Shown in pieces: positions 17,357-27,366 of a stretch of DNA of 64,000 nucleotides. Below the pieces are notes generated by a model. The model saw nothing but the letters and a program-made list of their open reading frames with translations. It had not been told where the DNA came from and ran no database searches. A program made the translations under genes and the position numbers. This DNA is from Pirellulaceae bacterium. GTDB taxonomy: Bacteria > Planctomycetota > Planctomycetia > Pirellulales > Pirellulaceae. Location of the stretch: the NCBI GenBank assembly GCA_019636375.1, contig JAHBXS010000004.1:496001-560000 (forward strand), in the 5' to 3' direction. Numbering within the stretch: position 1 is the stretch's first letter; each line of letters starts with the position of its first letter.

Positions 17357-17977
17357 ATGCCTGATCCAAAGACAGACTTCCAGAAGGCCAAGCAGTTCGC
17401 ATTCGGCGGCCCTGCAGCAAAGCTGACGGCGGCGACATCAGCCTTGTCTGTAGCACGCCTCATCTTCGATGCGTTCACTTTGCAGTTCTCTACTTTGATC
17501 GCGAACGTCTTCAATGTTTATAGGGCAGTTTTTCACAAGCCTTTCGACCTGCTTTTCGGGTGGCTGCATTGGACGATTCCTCCTTGGGGTAAGGACGCTT
17601 TGATTCTCTATGTCATTTTGGGGTTTGTGTATCAGAGAGTGGTGTGGCAGAAGCTCCGATTCGATTTCCTCCATCCGTGGGTCGTTCAACACAACTTCAA
17701 GAACAGCCGTTTTCGCTACCGCGTGTATGCCGCAGGGCAGATGTTGAAAGCTTGTCTTTTGTGGCCTCTCTTTATTCCCGAGACATTCAAGAGGCCATAC
17801 TTGGTGGTTTATAGCGGGGCACATGGCCCGTCCTCGATGCAGTATTCACCCAGCAAGCCCAGTGAACAGATGCGGGCACACTACTGCGGAGATTCCCGCC
17901 TCATCATATTGCTACGCTTGGCATCGGCCATCGTAGGCGCAGCCATCATTATAGCCCTGAACTATGCTTCCAGCTAA
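17357..17977 (+). CDS. Cassette-encoded membrane protein of unknown function
   Basis: 206 residues from the ATG at 17357 (a longer frame to 17270 runs through the attC stem and is rejected). About three hydrophobic segments are visible: around 90-110, 145-160 and 185-203 near the C-terminus. Charged loops separate them (VVWQKLRFDFLHPWVVQHNF). No family recognised. It begins 17 bases after the right box of attC 4, as cassette genes do, and is followed by a weaker candidate attC at about 17985-18058. Confidence 0.72.
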   Translation: MPDPKTDFQKAKQFAFGGPAAKLTAATSALSVARLIFDAFTLQFSTLIANVFNVYRAVFHKPFDLLFGWLHWTIPPWGKDALILYVILGFVYQRVVWQKLRFDFLHPWVVQHNFKNSRFRYRVYAAGQMLKACLLWPLFIPETFKRPYLVVYSGAHGPSSMQYSPSKPSEQMRAHYCGDSRLIILLRLASAIVGAAIIIALNYASS

Positions 17978-17984
17978 GTCACAG

Positions 17985-18058
17985 TAATATTACGCCACGC
18001 GAAGGCCGAACAAGGCGCGGCTGTACTGCCGCTGGGGCTGCTCTGTCGGCCATGCGTT
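17985..18058 (+). other. Weak attC candidate 5
   Basis: Directly after the membrane protein stop, ggccgaacaag on the left can pair with ctgtcggcc on the right, with an unpaired A, and the right box catgcgttccgt resembles cagcgttcgg of site 4. The pairing is shorter and the shared loop motif is absent, so this is only a candidate. Confidence 0.35.
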
Positions 18059-18534
18059 CCGTAACTTTAAACCGCCATCCCGTTTCGACGCTCACCCCCG
18101 CCCCAGTGGTGCCAGCGATTGAACGTTCGTCCCCTCAATTTACGACCAACGTTTGGTTGACCTGTTTCGGGATGGAGAGTGTGTTTCGCTGTCGCGATTA
18201 TTGCGCGGACTTTCGTTGGAGTGTGACTGGGTGGGTGACGCTCTATTGCTTCGGTCATGTTGACTCGTGCTTCGAATCACAATGCGGAAGATGATTGGAG
18301 ATTCGATTCGTGATTCAACCTTCTCGATTCTGCGAACCGAATTGCCGCTGCCAGAGACTCGTTGCGCGTTCGCAATTACGGGTGATCCGCAAAGGCCTTC
18401 ACTCAATCTTAGGCCATGGATTTCGTACACTCCGTGGTTGGTCGTTCTGGCGTCATTGGCGTGGTTCTTCAATCGCAGGTCCAGAATCAAGCGACTCCGG
18501 GAATCGAAATCAACGCCCCCATAGACTGAATTAG

Positions 18535-18621
18535 CGTTGGAGTACAAGTTTTAGCTTGCAAGGAGTGGCGGTTGAATTGCAAGCGTTAACTTGCTCTTAA
18601 CAGCCAAAAGGCAGTACTCCA
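18535..18621. repeat. Short element with 10-bp terminal inverted repeats
   Basis: gttggagtac at 18535 and gtactccaac ending at 18621 are perfect inverted ends. Inside, agcttgcaa and ttgcaagc form a second nested inverted repeat. The 87-bp palindromic unit looks like a small non-autonomous repeat. Confidence 0.55.
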
Positions 18622-18697
18622 ACTCTCGTATCAATCTGGACATATTCCGCAGGAGTCTCCTGGACGCTGAGAGCTCCTGGCGGAATAAGCGGCCCTG

Positions 18698-18937
18698 ATC
18701 AGCGTTGGTGGAGATTTAGAAGAGGTCGCTCTGCCACCAGGGCAGTCGCTCAGGCTCAGTTCGGGCAATCTGGCCGCCATGTTGCAGTCGATCGACTATA
18801 ACATTGAATTTGTCGGGGGACTGAAAAAATCTCTCTTTGGCGGCGAAGGTCTGTTCATGACCGAATTGACCGGTCCAGGCAAAGTACTGCTGCAGACGTT
18901 GAAACGAGGTGTCACCGTCTCAACCTCTTCAAGTTGA
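18698..18937 (+). pseudogene. AIM24/TIGR00266-family fragment
   Basis: In one frame the DNA reads ISVGGDLEEVALPPGQSLRL, then NIEFVGGLKKSLFGGEGLF and MTELTGPGKVLLQTLKRG before a stop at 18935. This is the core of the AIM24 beta-sandwich family (FVGG-K-LFGGEGLF-LTGPG). The N-terminal half is absent and the last residues diverge, so only about 78 residues remain. No start codon is available. A clear relic of a lost gene. Confidence 0.75.
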
Positions 18938-19225
18938 TGCTGACAGAAGATTTGATTTTCATAAAGGGCATCAATGAATATCTACACGCCAGTTGATGGC
19001 GACTCAGTTGGTTTCGGTTGAGAGTGGAAGTGAGTCGACTGGCAGAGTATTGGTGGGCAACTGGCAAGTTGCTGCAGGCCAATTTGGCGTTTATCTCGCA
19101 ACTTGCGAGCAGGCTCCTGGAGGCAATCCGAAAAAATCCAAACCGGTGCCTTGCCCACGGCCCAGCCAACTTGATTAAAATGACAGCCGTCCAATTTTAA
19201 CGACACTTCACTTTACAAAATTCCT

Positions 19226-20500
19226 GTGTTTTCCTTCATTCACGCCGCCGACCTGCACCTTGACAGCCCGTTAGTTGGGCTGGAAGCCTACGAGGGGGCT
19301 CCGATTCAAGAACTTCGCGCAGCGCCCCGCCGGAGCCTGGAGAACTTGGTCGAACTGGCGATTGAGAAAAAAGTTGACTTCATTGTGCTTGCCGGAGACA
19401 TCTACGATGGTGATTGGCAAGACCACAACACAGGACTTTTCTTTCGACGACAAATGGCTCGGCTCAATGCGGCCGAAATCCCTGTCGTCATGATCTCCGG
19501 AAATCACGACGCCCAAAGCAAAATTTCTAAATCGCTCAAGCTTCCAGAAAACGTGATCACGCTGAGCGCATCGCATCCGGAAACGGCGAAACATTCTCGC
19601 CTTGCCGAATTGGGGGTCGCGATTCATGGCCAGTCCTTCGCCACTCAAGCTGTCACCGCCAACCTCGCCCGAGAATATCCGGCCAAGAATTCGGGTTTGT
19701 ACAACATTGGGGTTTTGCACACGTCGCTTGAGGGTGCCGAAGGGCACGAGCCATACGCACCCTGCAAACTCGAAGACTTGTTGCAAAAGGATTACGATTA
19801 CTGGGCTCTCGGCCATATTCACAAACGGCAAGTCCTAAATGAAGACCCTTGGATCGTTTTTAGTGGAAACATCCAGGGACGCCATATTCGCGAATCAGGC
19901 GCAAAGGGATGTTATCTGGTAACGGTCGATGACCAGCGCAAGACAACTTTAGAATTTTGCCCGCTCGATGTTTTTCGTTGGGAAACTTGCCAGGTTCATT
20001 TTGCTGGAACCGAGGAGCACTCGCATAAACTAATGGAACTGCTGCAAAACGAGCTTACAGAACTCCGCAAACAACATCCGATGATGCCTTTGGCCCTCCG
20101 CATCGTCGTCTTAGGAGCCACGCCTTACCACGACCTGTACATGGCCGATCAAACACGATGGCTCAATGAAATTCGCGGCTTGGCCACCGATCTTTTTTCT
20201 GATTTGGCCTGGATAGAAAAGGTCAAATTCCAAACTCGCCCCTTTTCCGCCCCGCAATCCTCCCCCGATATTTCGGGGCCTTGGGAAGATATCGCCTGGT
20301 GTCTTCAGCAGGCACGACAGAATCCTGACTTTCGAAACTCATTGCTTCAAACGCTCGAAGATTTGATTGCCAAACTACCGGACGAACTTCGCACTGGTTC
20401 GGAACGGATCGAGTTGGATCGTGAGGAACTCTTCGAAGAGTGGCTAATGGGCGCAGAATCGATCCTGACCGAACGGTTGAGCCGTGGAGGTCATGTATGA
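19226..20500 (+). CDS. Metallophosphoesterase DNA repair exonuclease (SbcD/YhaO type)
   Basis: 424 residues from a GTG start that opens directly into FIHAADLHLDSPL, the first metal motif. LAGDIYDGDW, VVMISGNHD, GVLHTSLEG and YWALGHIHKRQ complete the calcineurin-like nuclease signature (DxH, GDxxD, GNHD, H, GHxH). The C-terminal 170 residues form the cap region for the ATPase partner. The stop overlaps the next gene's ATG (ATGA), so the two are translationally coupled, as in sbcDC and yhaO-yhaN pairs that process DNA ends. The YhaO form is favoured because the partner is YhaN-like. Confidence 0.9.
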   Translation: MFSFIHAADLHLDSPLVGLEAYEGAPIQELRAAPRRSLENLVELAIEKKVDFIVLAGDIYDGDWQDHNTGLFFRRQMARLNAAEIPVVMISGNHDAQSKISKSLKLPENVITLSASHPETAKHSRLAELGVAIHGQSFATQAVTANLAREYPAKNSGLYNIGVLHTSLEGAEGHEPYAPCKLEDLLQKDYDYWALGHIHKRQVLNEDPWIVFSGNIQGRHIRESGAKGCYLVTVDDQRKTTLEFCPLDVFRWETCQVHFAGTEEHSHKLMELLQNELTELRKQHPMMPLALRIVVLGATPYHDLYMADQTRWLNEIRGLATDLFSDLAWIEKVKFQTRPFSAPQSSPDISGPWEDIAWCLQQARQNPDFRNSLLQTLEDLIAKLPDELRTGSERIELDREELFEEWLMGAESILTERLSRGGHV

Positions 20501-23500
20501 GATTCGCGAGTCTTGACTTGATTGCATTTGGCTGTTTCGACAATCGACGGCTTGATTTTGACGAGAACCCTTCCGCTTTACAAATTGTTTACGGACCCAA
20601 CGAGGCCGGAAAGAGCACTTGTTTGCGGGCGATCCGCCAGTGGCTGTACGGTTTTTCCCACAGCGTTGAAGACAATTTTAAACACGCTGGACCACAACTT
20701 CGAATCGGCGGTGTCCTTGAAAAAACTACGGGCGAACGACTTGAATTCATCCGTCGCCGGGGTAAAGAAAAATCGATGCGTGCTGCCGACGACAAAACCG
20801 TCATCGATCCCTCGCTACTGACAGACTACTTGGGAGGGGTTGAAGAAAGTGTTTTTCGTCGCCTATTTAGTATCGACCATTCAGAGCTTCGCACCGGTGG
20901 TCAAGAGATTTCAAATACAGAAGGAAAACTTTCCGGAATTCTATTTGCTGCGGGGTCCGGAATTAGCAATTTGCGAAAGATTCAGCAGTCGCTGATCAAG
21001 GACTGCGAGGCGTTGTTTAAGCCGTCTGCAAAATTACCAAAAATCAATGACCTCTTGTCAAAAGTTAAAGACGCCGAGAAGCAAGTGAAAGCTGTCTCGC
21101 TGTCAACAGAACAATGGAAACGAGTTGATTCGGACCTTGCCGCCAAGCGTGGATTGGCGGATGAAATTTCTGGAAAAATCCAGTTATCCCGTTTGACGCT
21201 CGCCCAACTTGAACGGACAAAACAGGGGATTCCCCTTGCCGCAGGGTTCGCACGCACCAACGAACAATTGCAATTAGTTTCAACGGCGACACTTTTGCCC
21301 GATGATTTTAAGGATCGCCGGATCACTGCGGAAACCAATCTGAAAACCGCAAAACTTGCGGCAGAAACCACTCGGAGTGACCTGGAACTTTGCCAGAAAC
21401 AAATCTCTGAAATAAAACTTCCGGACCAGATTCTTAAGCATCGCGCGGCCATCACTCAACTGCAGATCAAATTAGGAGCGTTTCGCAAAGGCGAAATGGA
21501 ACGCCCGCAACTCGAGGCTGATATTCAATCGGCAAAAAAACTCGCGATGAAGGTGCTGCAGGATATGGGAATTGCTGCGAGTTTTGATCTTGGCAACAAA
21601 TTACATGTCGATATTTGGCAGCGAGATAAAATTGACCAATTGTCTGAAACTTTTAAAAGGCTCATAAGTGACCAAAGTCGATTGACTGCTGAAATCAAAC
21701 GACTCCAAGAAGAGATCGATGAAATTCCAATTCGCGAAGCGTCCGACATCAATGGAGAGGCGCTTTCTCAACTCAAACAAGTTGTGAGTCGTGCTCAAAA
21801 ACAATTGGGCCTTGAATCCGAACAACAAAAATTGACAAGCGAACGACGACGCATTGAGTCGGATACGGAGTTAGTTCTGAGTCGAATGGCTGTCTTTCAA
21901 GGTACGCTTGATGAACTTGAACGACTCAGCGTTCCCCAATCCGAAACTGTAGAAAAGTACGCTGTCCGTTTTGCCGAACTTGACCAGCAATATCAGCTTG
22001 CCGCATCACAGCTTCAAGACTCGCAAAAACAACGCCTCAAAGGTCAGCGCGATCTTAATCGACTTCGGAAAGACCGGACCGTCCATTCCGAGGCTGACTT
22101 GCAGAGCACCCGAGCCTACCGCGACTCGTTGGTAGAGTTGGCAGTTCGAGTCATCCAAGGAGAGATTCCGTTTGATTCGCCTGTCATAAAAAAGTCACTC
22201 TCTGATGTCGGTGTTAATAATGATCTGGCCGCTTCACTGGAAAATGCGATCCAAAGTGCCGATCAAATGGCCGATCAAATGCGGCGAGATGCCGACCAGG
22301 TGGCCGAACTTGCTAAGGCACAAGCTGATTTGGAAGAAAGAATTTCCGAAGAAGCAGAACGGCAAAAAAACGTCGCCGACATCGAATCAGCGCAGGGGGA
22401 ACTGAGCAAACGCTGGGCATCAGAATGGAATTTACCCCAATCATCGCCTTTGTCGCCAGTTGAGATGCGGGGGTGGCTCACAGCCAGGCTGGAGCTTTTG
22501 AAAAAAGGCGAGAAATGTCGCGAAATATCGTCAGAAATCGAGGTTTTAGCGGAGAGGCAACGAAGTCTTCAAGCCGACCTGTTGGCAAGTCTTCGCGGCT
22601 GTGGAATCACATCTGAGGATTCCCCAGAAAAACTCAGTCTCCTTCTCGATTTTGCCGAGCGAAAACTCATTGAACTCTACGGTCAGCTCGAAAGCGCAAG
22701 AGACTGGCAAAACAAAAAGGACGACCGCTCAAAGGCCCTTGCCAGAACGCAAAAGGAACTAGCTGACACCGAACAAGAACTCAGCAAATGGCAGTCCGAT
22801 TGGCGGGAGGCATTGGCCCCGATGCAGCTTTCCCAAGACCGATCCCCGAAGGAAGTCAAATCTTTCCTGCAGTCTCTCGACGACTTCAAAAAATACTCCC
22901 AAGAGATCGAAGACAAGCAAAAGCAAGTTGCCGACCTTTCACGAGAAAAATCGGAATTTGAAACTGAGGTTCAAAGACTTTCCGAACTTGTCAATCTTGA
23001 TGTCGAAGGAACTCCTGAACAGTTGGCCGAGGAACTCAACCTAAGTCTTGAGGCCGCCAATAAATCGCAAACAAAACTGGAAAACCTCAGTGATTTGCTG
23101 CAAAAACATCGTGCCCAACAAGACCAGGCATTGACTCAAATCGCTCACTGGCAGCAAGAAATCGATGACCTTTGCAAGATCGCTAAGTGCACCGAGCCAT
23201 CGGAATTCATCGAGTGTGAACGACTCTCTGGCGAACGACAGCGCCTAACTCGCGAGCGAAATGATTTGGAACGGAGTATCGCGGACCTTGCCGGAGAACA
23301 TGACTTAAAAGCATTCATCGCCGAATTGAGAGAAATGGACTCTGACCAAGTTTCGCTTGAAATAGAAAAATGCAAGGCAGAGCTTGTTGTTCTTGGCACG
23401 CAATTGAACGAGACGAATCAACAGATTGGTAGCCTTAATAAAGAATTGGAGCAAATGGATGGCGGCTCAAAGGCTCTTGACATGAGAATATCCGCTGAAG

Positions 23501-24021
23501 AATTGCGGGCGAAAGTGCGGCGAGAAGCTGAGGAGTACATCAGGCTTCGCCTTGCCGTTACGATTCTGCACCAAGGGATGGAACGGTACCGCGAAAGAAA
23601 TCAAGTACCGGCTTTGGCCCGAGCCAGCGAGATTTTTTCGGAATTGACTGACAACACTTTCACCGCGATTCTGACCGACTTCGACGAGGACGGGAACGGA
23701 CAGTTACTTGCTCTAAGAAGCGGTGAAAACACTGGCATCTCACCGGAAGCACTCAGCACCGGAACATGCGATCAAATGTATCTCGCCATACGTATCGCGC
23801 TGCTCGAGAATCAATTTGTAGATCGCCAGCCAATGCCATTGATCCTCGACGATATCTTGATTCATTTCGACGATCTGCGGTCGCGGGCTGCCCTGCGAGT
23901 TTTGGCAAAACTTGCCCATGAAACACAGGTCATTCTCTTCACCCATCATCGCCACTTGATTGACCTAGCCCAGCAGGCCCTCACCAATCGGCAATTTTCG
24001 CTGCACGACCTCACACCTTAG
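20497..24021 (+). CDS. SMC-like ATPase partner of the nuclease (YhaN/SbcC type)
   Basis: 1,174 residues from the ATG at 20497, seven bases after a ggagg ribosome site and overlapping the nuclease stop by four bases. Walker A is GPNEAGKST near residue 34; a long coiled coil occupies about 180-1010; the C-terminal lobe has ALSTGTCDQMYLAIRIALLE (ABC signature) and PLILDDILIHFDD (Walker B). Rad50-like ATPases clamp DNA and feed it to the nuclease. No zinc-hook CxxC is evident in the middle of the coil, as in the YhaN group and unlike Rad50/SbcC. Confidence 0.9.
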   Translation: MRFASLDLIAFGCFDNRRLDFDENPSALQIVYGPNEAGKSTCLRAIRQWLYGFSHSVEDNFKHAGPQLRIGGVLEKTTGERLEFIRRRGKEKSMRAADDKTVIDPSLLTDYLGGVEESVFRRLFSIDHSELRTGGQEISNTEGKLSGILFAAGSGISNLRKIQQSLIKDCEALFKPSAKLPKINDLLSKVKDAEKQVKAVSLSTEQWKRVDSDLAAKRGLADEISGKIQLSRLTLAQLERTKQGIPLAAGFARTNEQLQLVSTATLLPDDFKDRRITAETNLKTAKLAAETTRSDLELCQKQISEIKLPDQILKHRAAITQLQIKLGAFRKGEMERPQLEADIQSAKKLAMKVLQDMGIAASFDLGNKLHVDIWQRDKIDQLSETFKRLISDQSRLTAEIKRLQEEIDEIPIREASDINGEALSQLKQVVSRAQKQLGLESEQQKLTSERRRIESDTELVLSRMAVFQGTLDELERLSVPQSETVEKYAVRFAELDQQYQLAASQLQDSQKQRLKGQRDLNRLRKDRTVHSEADLQSTRAYRDSLVELAVRVIQGEIPFDSPVIKKSLSDVGVNNDLAASLENAIQSADQMADQMRRDADQVAELAKAQADLEERISEEAERQKNVADIESAQGELSKRWASEWNLPQSSPLSPVEMRGWLTARLELLKKGEKCREISSEIEVLAERQRSLQADLLASLRGCGITSEDSPEKLSLLLDFAERKLIELYGQLESARDWQNKKDDRSKALARTQKELADTEQELSKWQSDWREALAPMQLSQDRSPKEVKSFLQSLDDFKKYSQEIEDKQKQVADLSREKSEFETEVQRLSELVNLDVEGTPEQLAEELNLSLEAANKSQTKLENLSDLLQKHRAQQDQALTQIAHWQQEIDDLCKIAKCTEPSEFIECERLSGERQRLTRERNDLERSIADLAGEHDLKAFIAELREMDSDQVSLEIEKCKAELVVLGTQLNETNQQIGSLNKELEQMDGGSKALDMRISAEELRAKVRREAEEYIRLRLAVTILHQGMERYRERNQVPALARASEIFSELTDNTFTAILTDFDEDGNGQLLALRSGENTGISPEALSTGTCDQMYLAIRIALLENQFVDRQPMPLILDDILIHFDDLRSRAALRVLAKLAHETQVILFTHHRHLIDLAQQALTNRQFSLHDLTP

Positions 24022-24062
24022 GGAGGGTTCGTAGCAGCCTTTTCGAAACAACCAACGGCCCT

Positions 24063-25289
24063 CTAGACTCCAGATTCAGGACCGGGCGTAAATTGAGATT
24101 GCGGGTAGAACTCCAGAAGTCGCTCCTTCGCTTGTTGGAGGGGCAGCACTCTCCATATCCCCGCCGTATCACAAGTTGCCAAGCGATATTTCCGCAATTT
24201 CTCAATTGCATCGGGGATGTCGAAGGCTAGTTGTTGACCTGTGAATTCGGCAAGCAATTTCGGAGCCCGTTCACACAGATCACCTTCGGACAGACCGTCC
24301 TTTTCCGGCAATAATAAACAGTAGACCAGAATTGTCTCACAAACCTCTTGCTCTTCCGCTTCGCGAAACAGTCGATAAATGACACCCAAATTATTGTCAA
24401 GATTTTTTAAGTACAAATTGCGGGTCAGCCCAAACTGATACTTGTCTTTGGTTCGCAGATAGCTGAGCAATCCCCGAATCAAATAAAAACCGAGTACGGC
24501 ACCAAATAGGAGCCAATTGTAAAATGCTGAGAGGGTGAAAATCGTCAGAATCATCGCCCCACGGGTCACCTTGAATATGGCAAGTGCTGCACCCGAAAGG
24601 GATGGGATCAAAATCTTGCCACGGTCAATCAGACTGAGCTTGATCGTCGATCCCGGCAGCAAAATCTCCAATTCATTTTCGGGGATGTTTTTGAAAATTT
24701 TGAGGTAGACCACTCCCGATTGCATCGCTGGGCTCACCCTCGCGGCTTCCTTTAGTTGAAACGCCAATACCAAACGATGAAACTCGGGAAACTCGACCTC
24801 CTCCAAGCGAAAAAAGTTCGCCAATCTTCGGCGTTTCTTCTTGATGCGACGATAGCCCCGAGCGAACACCTCCAATCGCTGAAAAATCGAAAAATCCAAA
24901 CTCAAATGTACGCCCCAATGCCAACCGAGTTTGACCGCTTGATTGAGCTCCGTTTGGTTGAGTTGATGGTAATGGGCCGCAGCCAGAACTCTCGACAATT
25001 CGGCAAAAAGAGGATTGGTGTCCTCAGAGCTAGGCTCGTGGTCACCGCCGTTGTTGGGATCATGATCTGGGTCGAAGGGCTCGTAAAGGTCTTCGAGAGC
25101 GACAAGTTGCCCTTGATGTTCCAGATGAAATACCGTCACCAAAGAATGAAACAAAGCGTCGAGGCGATTTTCATCCACGGGCACTTTGGCCGACAGCCAA
25201 TTGACCAATCGCTCGATCAAGGCGCGATGGCGAAACGGAATAAAATTCTCGCCGAAAGTCTCAGTTGCAGAAATATTTGTTGCATTCAT
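24063..25289 (-). CDS. TMEM143/DUF3754 family membrane protein
   Basis: 408 residues. The segment YRRIKKKRRRLANFFRLEEV, then EFPEFHRLVLAFQLK, followed by IFKNIPENELEILLPGSTIK and two membrane helices (about 230-270) match DUF3754, the family of human TMEM143. Function is unknown in bacteria. An Asp/Asn-rich low-complexity stretch (EPFDPDHDPNNGGDHEPSSE) lies at about 70-90. It faces the ATPase gene tail to tail with a 41-base gap and is transcribed alone, downstream of the choice-of-anchor gene. Confidence 0.8.
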   Translation of the reverse strand: MNATNISATETFGENFIPFRHRALIERLVNWLSAKVPVDENRLDALFHSLVTVFHLEHQGQLVALEDLYEPFDPDHDPNNGGDHEPSSEDTNPLFAELSRVLAAAHYHQLNQTELNQAVKLGWHWGVHLSLDFSIFQRLEVFARGYRRIKKKRRRLANFFRLEEVEFPEFHRLVLAFQLKEAARVSPAMQSGVVYLKIFKNIPENELEILLPGSTIKLSLIDRGKILIPSLSGAALAIFKVTRGAMILTIFTLSAFYNWLLFGAVLGFYLIRGLLSYLRTKDKYQFGLTRNLYLKNLDNNLGVIYRLFREAEEQEVCETILVYCLLLPEKDGLSEGDLCERAPKLLAEFTGQQLAFDIPDAIEKLRKYRLATCDTAGIWRVLPLQQAKERLLEFYPQSQFTPGPESGV

Positions 25290-25514
25290 TTGGCCCTATG
25301 TTGCCAGTTTACCAGTGACAAATCAACGGGTATCTGCCGACTTCAAGTCTTTCAAGAAGTGGTTTTTCAAGTGCCTGGCACAAAAATTTCCAAATATCAA
25401 AGGCAAATCAGACAAGCGTGTAAACTGCCAACGATGACGATTCGCTGAGTTGTTAGGACTATCGTTCGTCTCGTTGGTGCCAAAACAAAAACTAAAATTA
25501 AGCGACGTCAATTC

Positions 25515-27224
25515 CTACTCTGTTATTCGAACAATTGCAAAAACTGACGTCGTGCCACTGACTTCATTCCCAACCAGCAGCAGGGGGCGCTTATTGGCGT
25601 CAGGACTCTCCGAAGAAGGAACAAAATAGAGCCCCTCCGCTCCCAGATCGGTTTTGGTTTGATCGGCATCTGGATCTTCGGCAATTGAAAAATCTCTGGT
25701 ATTGATGTACTGCAATAACTCTGTGGACTCTGGGTTTGTAATGTCGTAAACCATCACTCCACCGATTCTTTCGAGCCCGACAAAGACGTACGTCCTCTCA
25801 TCAACCTCACCAATCGCCAAACCTTCCGGTTCTGGGCCTTTGCTTGGCGAACGGCGATCCAATTGGTCAGGTCGGGCCTGATGGTCCGCATTGAAGTATT
25901 TAGGAAACTGAGCCGCGATGGTTTCCTCCATTTGAGAACCCGTATCAAAGACCAGTTCCATTCCCTTAGGACTCACCCGCCAAATGGCCATCGAGCGCCC
26001 ACCATAGGCATACAACGAATCATAAACACCATCTTTTTTGGCTGAGGCTCCAAAGGCACTCGGATTAAAGCCATTGCAGACTCCCAAGGTCGTAGTGACC
26101 TGTAAGCGTCCAAGGTTTTCATCCTTTTGAAGAGTCGCTGCGTCTGGAAAGGAGTTAGGGTCCAAATTTAAATCGCCGACCCGGGCCTCTTCGCTCCAAC
26201 CTTGGTAGACTCGCGAATCCCCTTCGTTGGCGCCAATGATATACGTTTGCCCGTTGACTTCGTAAATTTTTATTGTGTCGGGCTGGAAAATTCCGTAGAC
26301 AGGCCAGTTGCGAATGTTGATGCCGTCGTCTTTGTCACTGGCATCGAAGCCGCGACCCGCCCATTTTCCTTTTTCTGACCAATCCTTGAACCCCAGCGGA
26401 AAGACGTCGGTCACCGTAGCCGTCGCAATATCAATGACCGCGATCGCATTATTTTCTTGAAGGCAAACGTAGGCCGTCTTCGAATCACTCGTCACATCGG
26501 TCCATTCCGGCTCAAAATCTTGGGCTGCTGAGGCATTCGGGCCAAAAATTCGAATCCCTTTGGCTCGCAATTCGTCTTCGCGACCGTTAAATGCTCGAAA
26601 ATTAGCCGTCCGGGCCTTGGACTGTTTGATCGAGTCCAATCCACCACTTAAATCAATGATGGTTACTGACCCTTCTGGATCAATAGAATAGTCGTCATTC
26701 GGCTCACCTTCGTTCGAGACGAGTACATAACGACCGTCCGGGGAAAAAGTAACTGCGTCAGGCAGAGACCCCGCTTGAAGGAAAGCCTTTCGATTGCCGT
26801 CGGTGTCATAAAACGCGACGAATCCAGGATCGGTTTTGACAGACGCCTGAACAGCAATCGCTACGATTCCATTCTGCACCGCAACACTATTGGCATCCGC
26901 ACCTAAATCAGAGACATCAATGCTGAATAACAAGGTTGGCTTGGTCGGATCGTTCATATCGAGCACGTCGATCTTTCCGCTAAAAGCGTTGACGACAAAT
27001 GCTCGCTTGCTGGCGGGATCGTACGACACGATCTCGGCACCGCTTTTTTGATACACGCCGCTCTCGTACCTTCCAATAAACTCCAAGCGGACAGATGGCT
27101 GATCTGAGCTCTCTTGAAAAGCCGTCGCTGCGCGGTTGCTTGGGGCGGTCAAGGCCACCAAAAAAATGCCCAGTACAAATTTAAAATTGAGTCGGCAGCA
27201 ATCAATAAGTCTTCTCTGAAACAT
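25515..27224 (-). CDS. Choice-of-anchor I family exported beta-propeller protein
   Basis: 569 residues with a signal peptide (FKFVLGIFLVALTAPSNRAATA). The mature protein consists of propeller-like repeats: AEIVSYDPASKRAFVVNAFSG, AVTFSPDGRYVLVSNEGEPN, then EGSVTIIDLSGG, TAYVCLQENNAIAVIDI, YIIGANEGDSRVY and GPEPEGLAIGEVDERTYVFV. This order is that of the choice-of-anchor I domain (esterase-like/alkaline phosphatase-associated). It is predicted to be secreted or cell-surface. Catalytic function is not established for the family; no separate anchor domain is present here. Confidence 0.85.
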   Translation of the reverse strand: MFQRRLIDCCRLNFKFVLGIFLVALTAPSNRAATAFQESSDQPSVRLEFIGRYESGVYQKSGAEIVSYDPASKRAFVVNAFSGKIDVLDMNDPTKPTLLFSIDVSDLGADANSVAVQNGIVAIAVQASVKTDPGFVAFYDTDGNRKAFLQAGSLPDAVTFSPDGRYVLVSNEGEPNDDYSIDPEGSVTIIDLSGGLDSIKQSKARTANFRAFNGREDELRAKGIRIFGPNASAAQDFEPEWTDVTSDSKTAYVCLQENNAIAVIDIATATVTDVFPLGFKDWSEKGKWAGRGFDASDKDDGINIRNWPVYGIFQPDTIKIYEVNGQTYIIGANEGDSRVYQGWSEEARVGDLNLDPNSFPDAATLQKDENLGRLQVTTTLGVCNGFNPSAFGASAKKDGVYDSLYAYGGRSMAIWRVSPKGMELVFDTGSQMEETIAAQFPKYFNADHQARPDQLDRRSPSKGPEPEGLAIGEVDERTYVFVGLERIGGVMVYDITNPESTELLQYINTRDFSIAEDPDADQTKTDLGAEGLYFVPSSESPDANKRPLLLVGNEVSGTTSVFAIVRITE

Positions 27225-27366
27225 GAAACGGCGTTCCTCAGTTCAAAAAATTCGAAAGTCGACACCGATCGCTGTCATTCAACGAGGGTGATGGCAGTCC
27301 GGATTTTACCAAGGGAAACATGTCGTCACAGTGGTGATTAAGAAATCCTCACATTTGCAAATCATC

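Larger units (their letters stand above)
18059..19225. other. Decayed accessory region between the cassette cluster and the repair genes
   Basis: About 1.17 kb without an intact gene. A frame at 18267-18524 ends in a membrane helix with a basic tail (YTPWLVVLASLAWFFNRR) and could be the end of a broken membrane protein, but has no convincing start. The strip also holds a terminal-inverted-repeat element (18535-18621), a second palindrome (about 18644-18688) and the AIM24 fragment. From 18938 to 19225 I see nothing recognisable. Confidence 0.5.

Noticed and set aside
18140-18547. 135-codon minus-strand frame in the decayed region
   Set aside because: Antisense to the frame with a plausible membrane helix and low-complexity in Ser/Asn/Arg; not credible as a gene.
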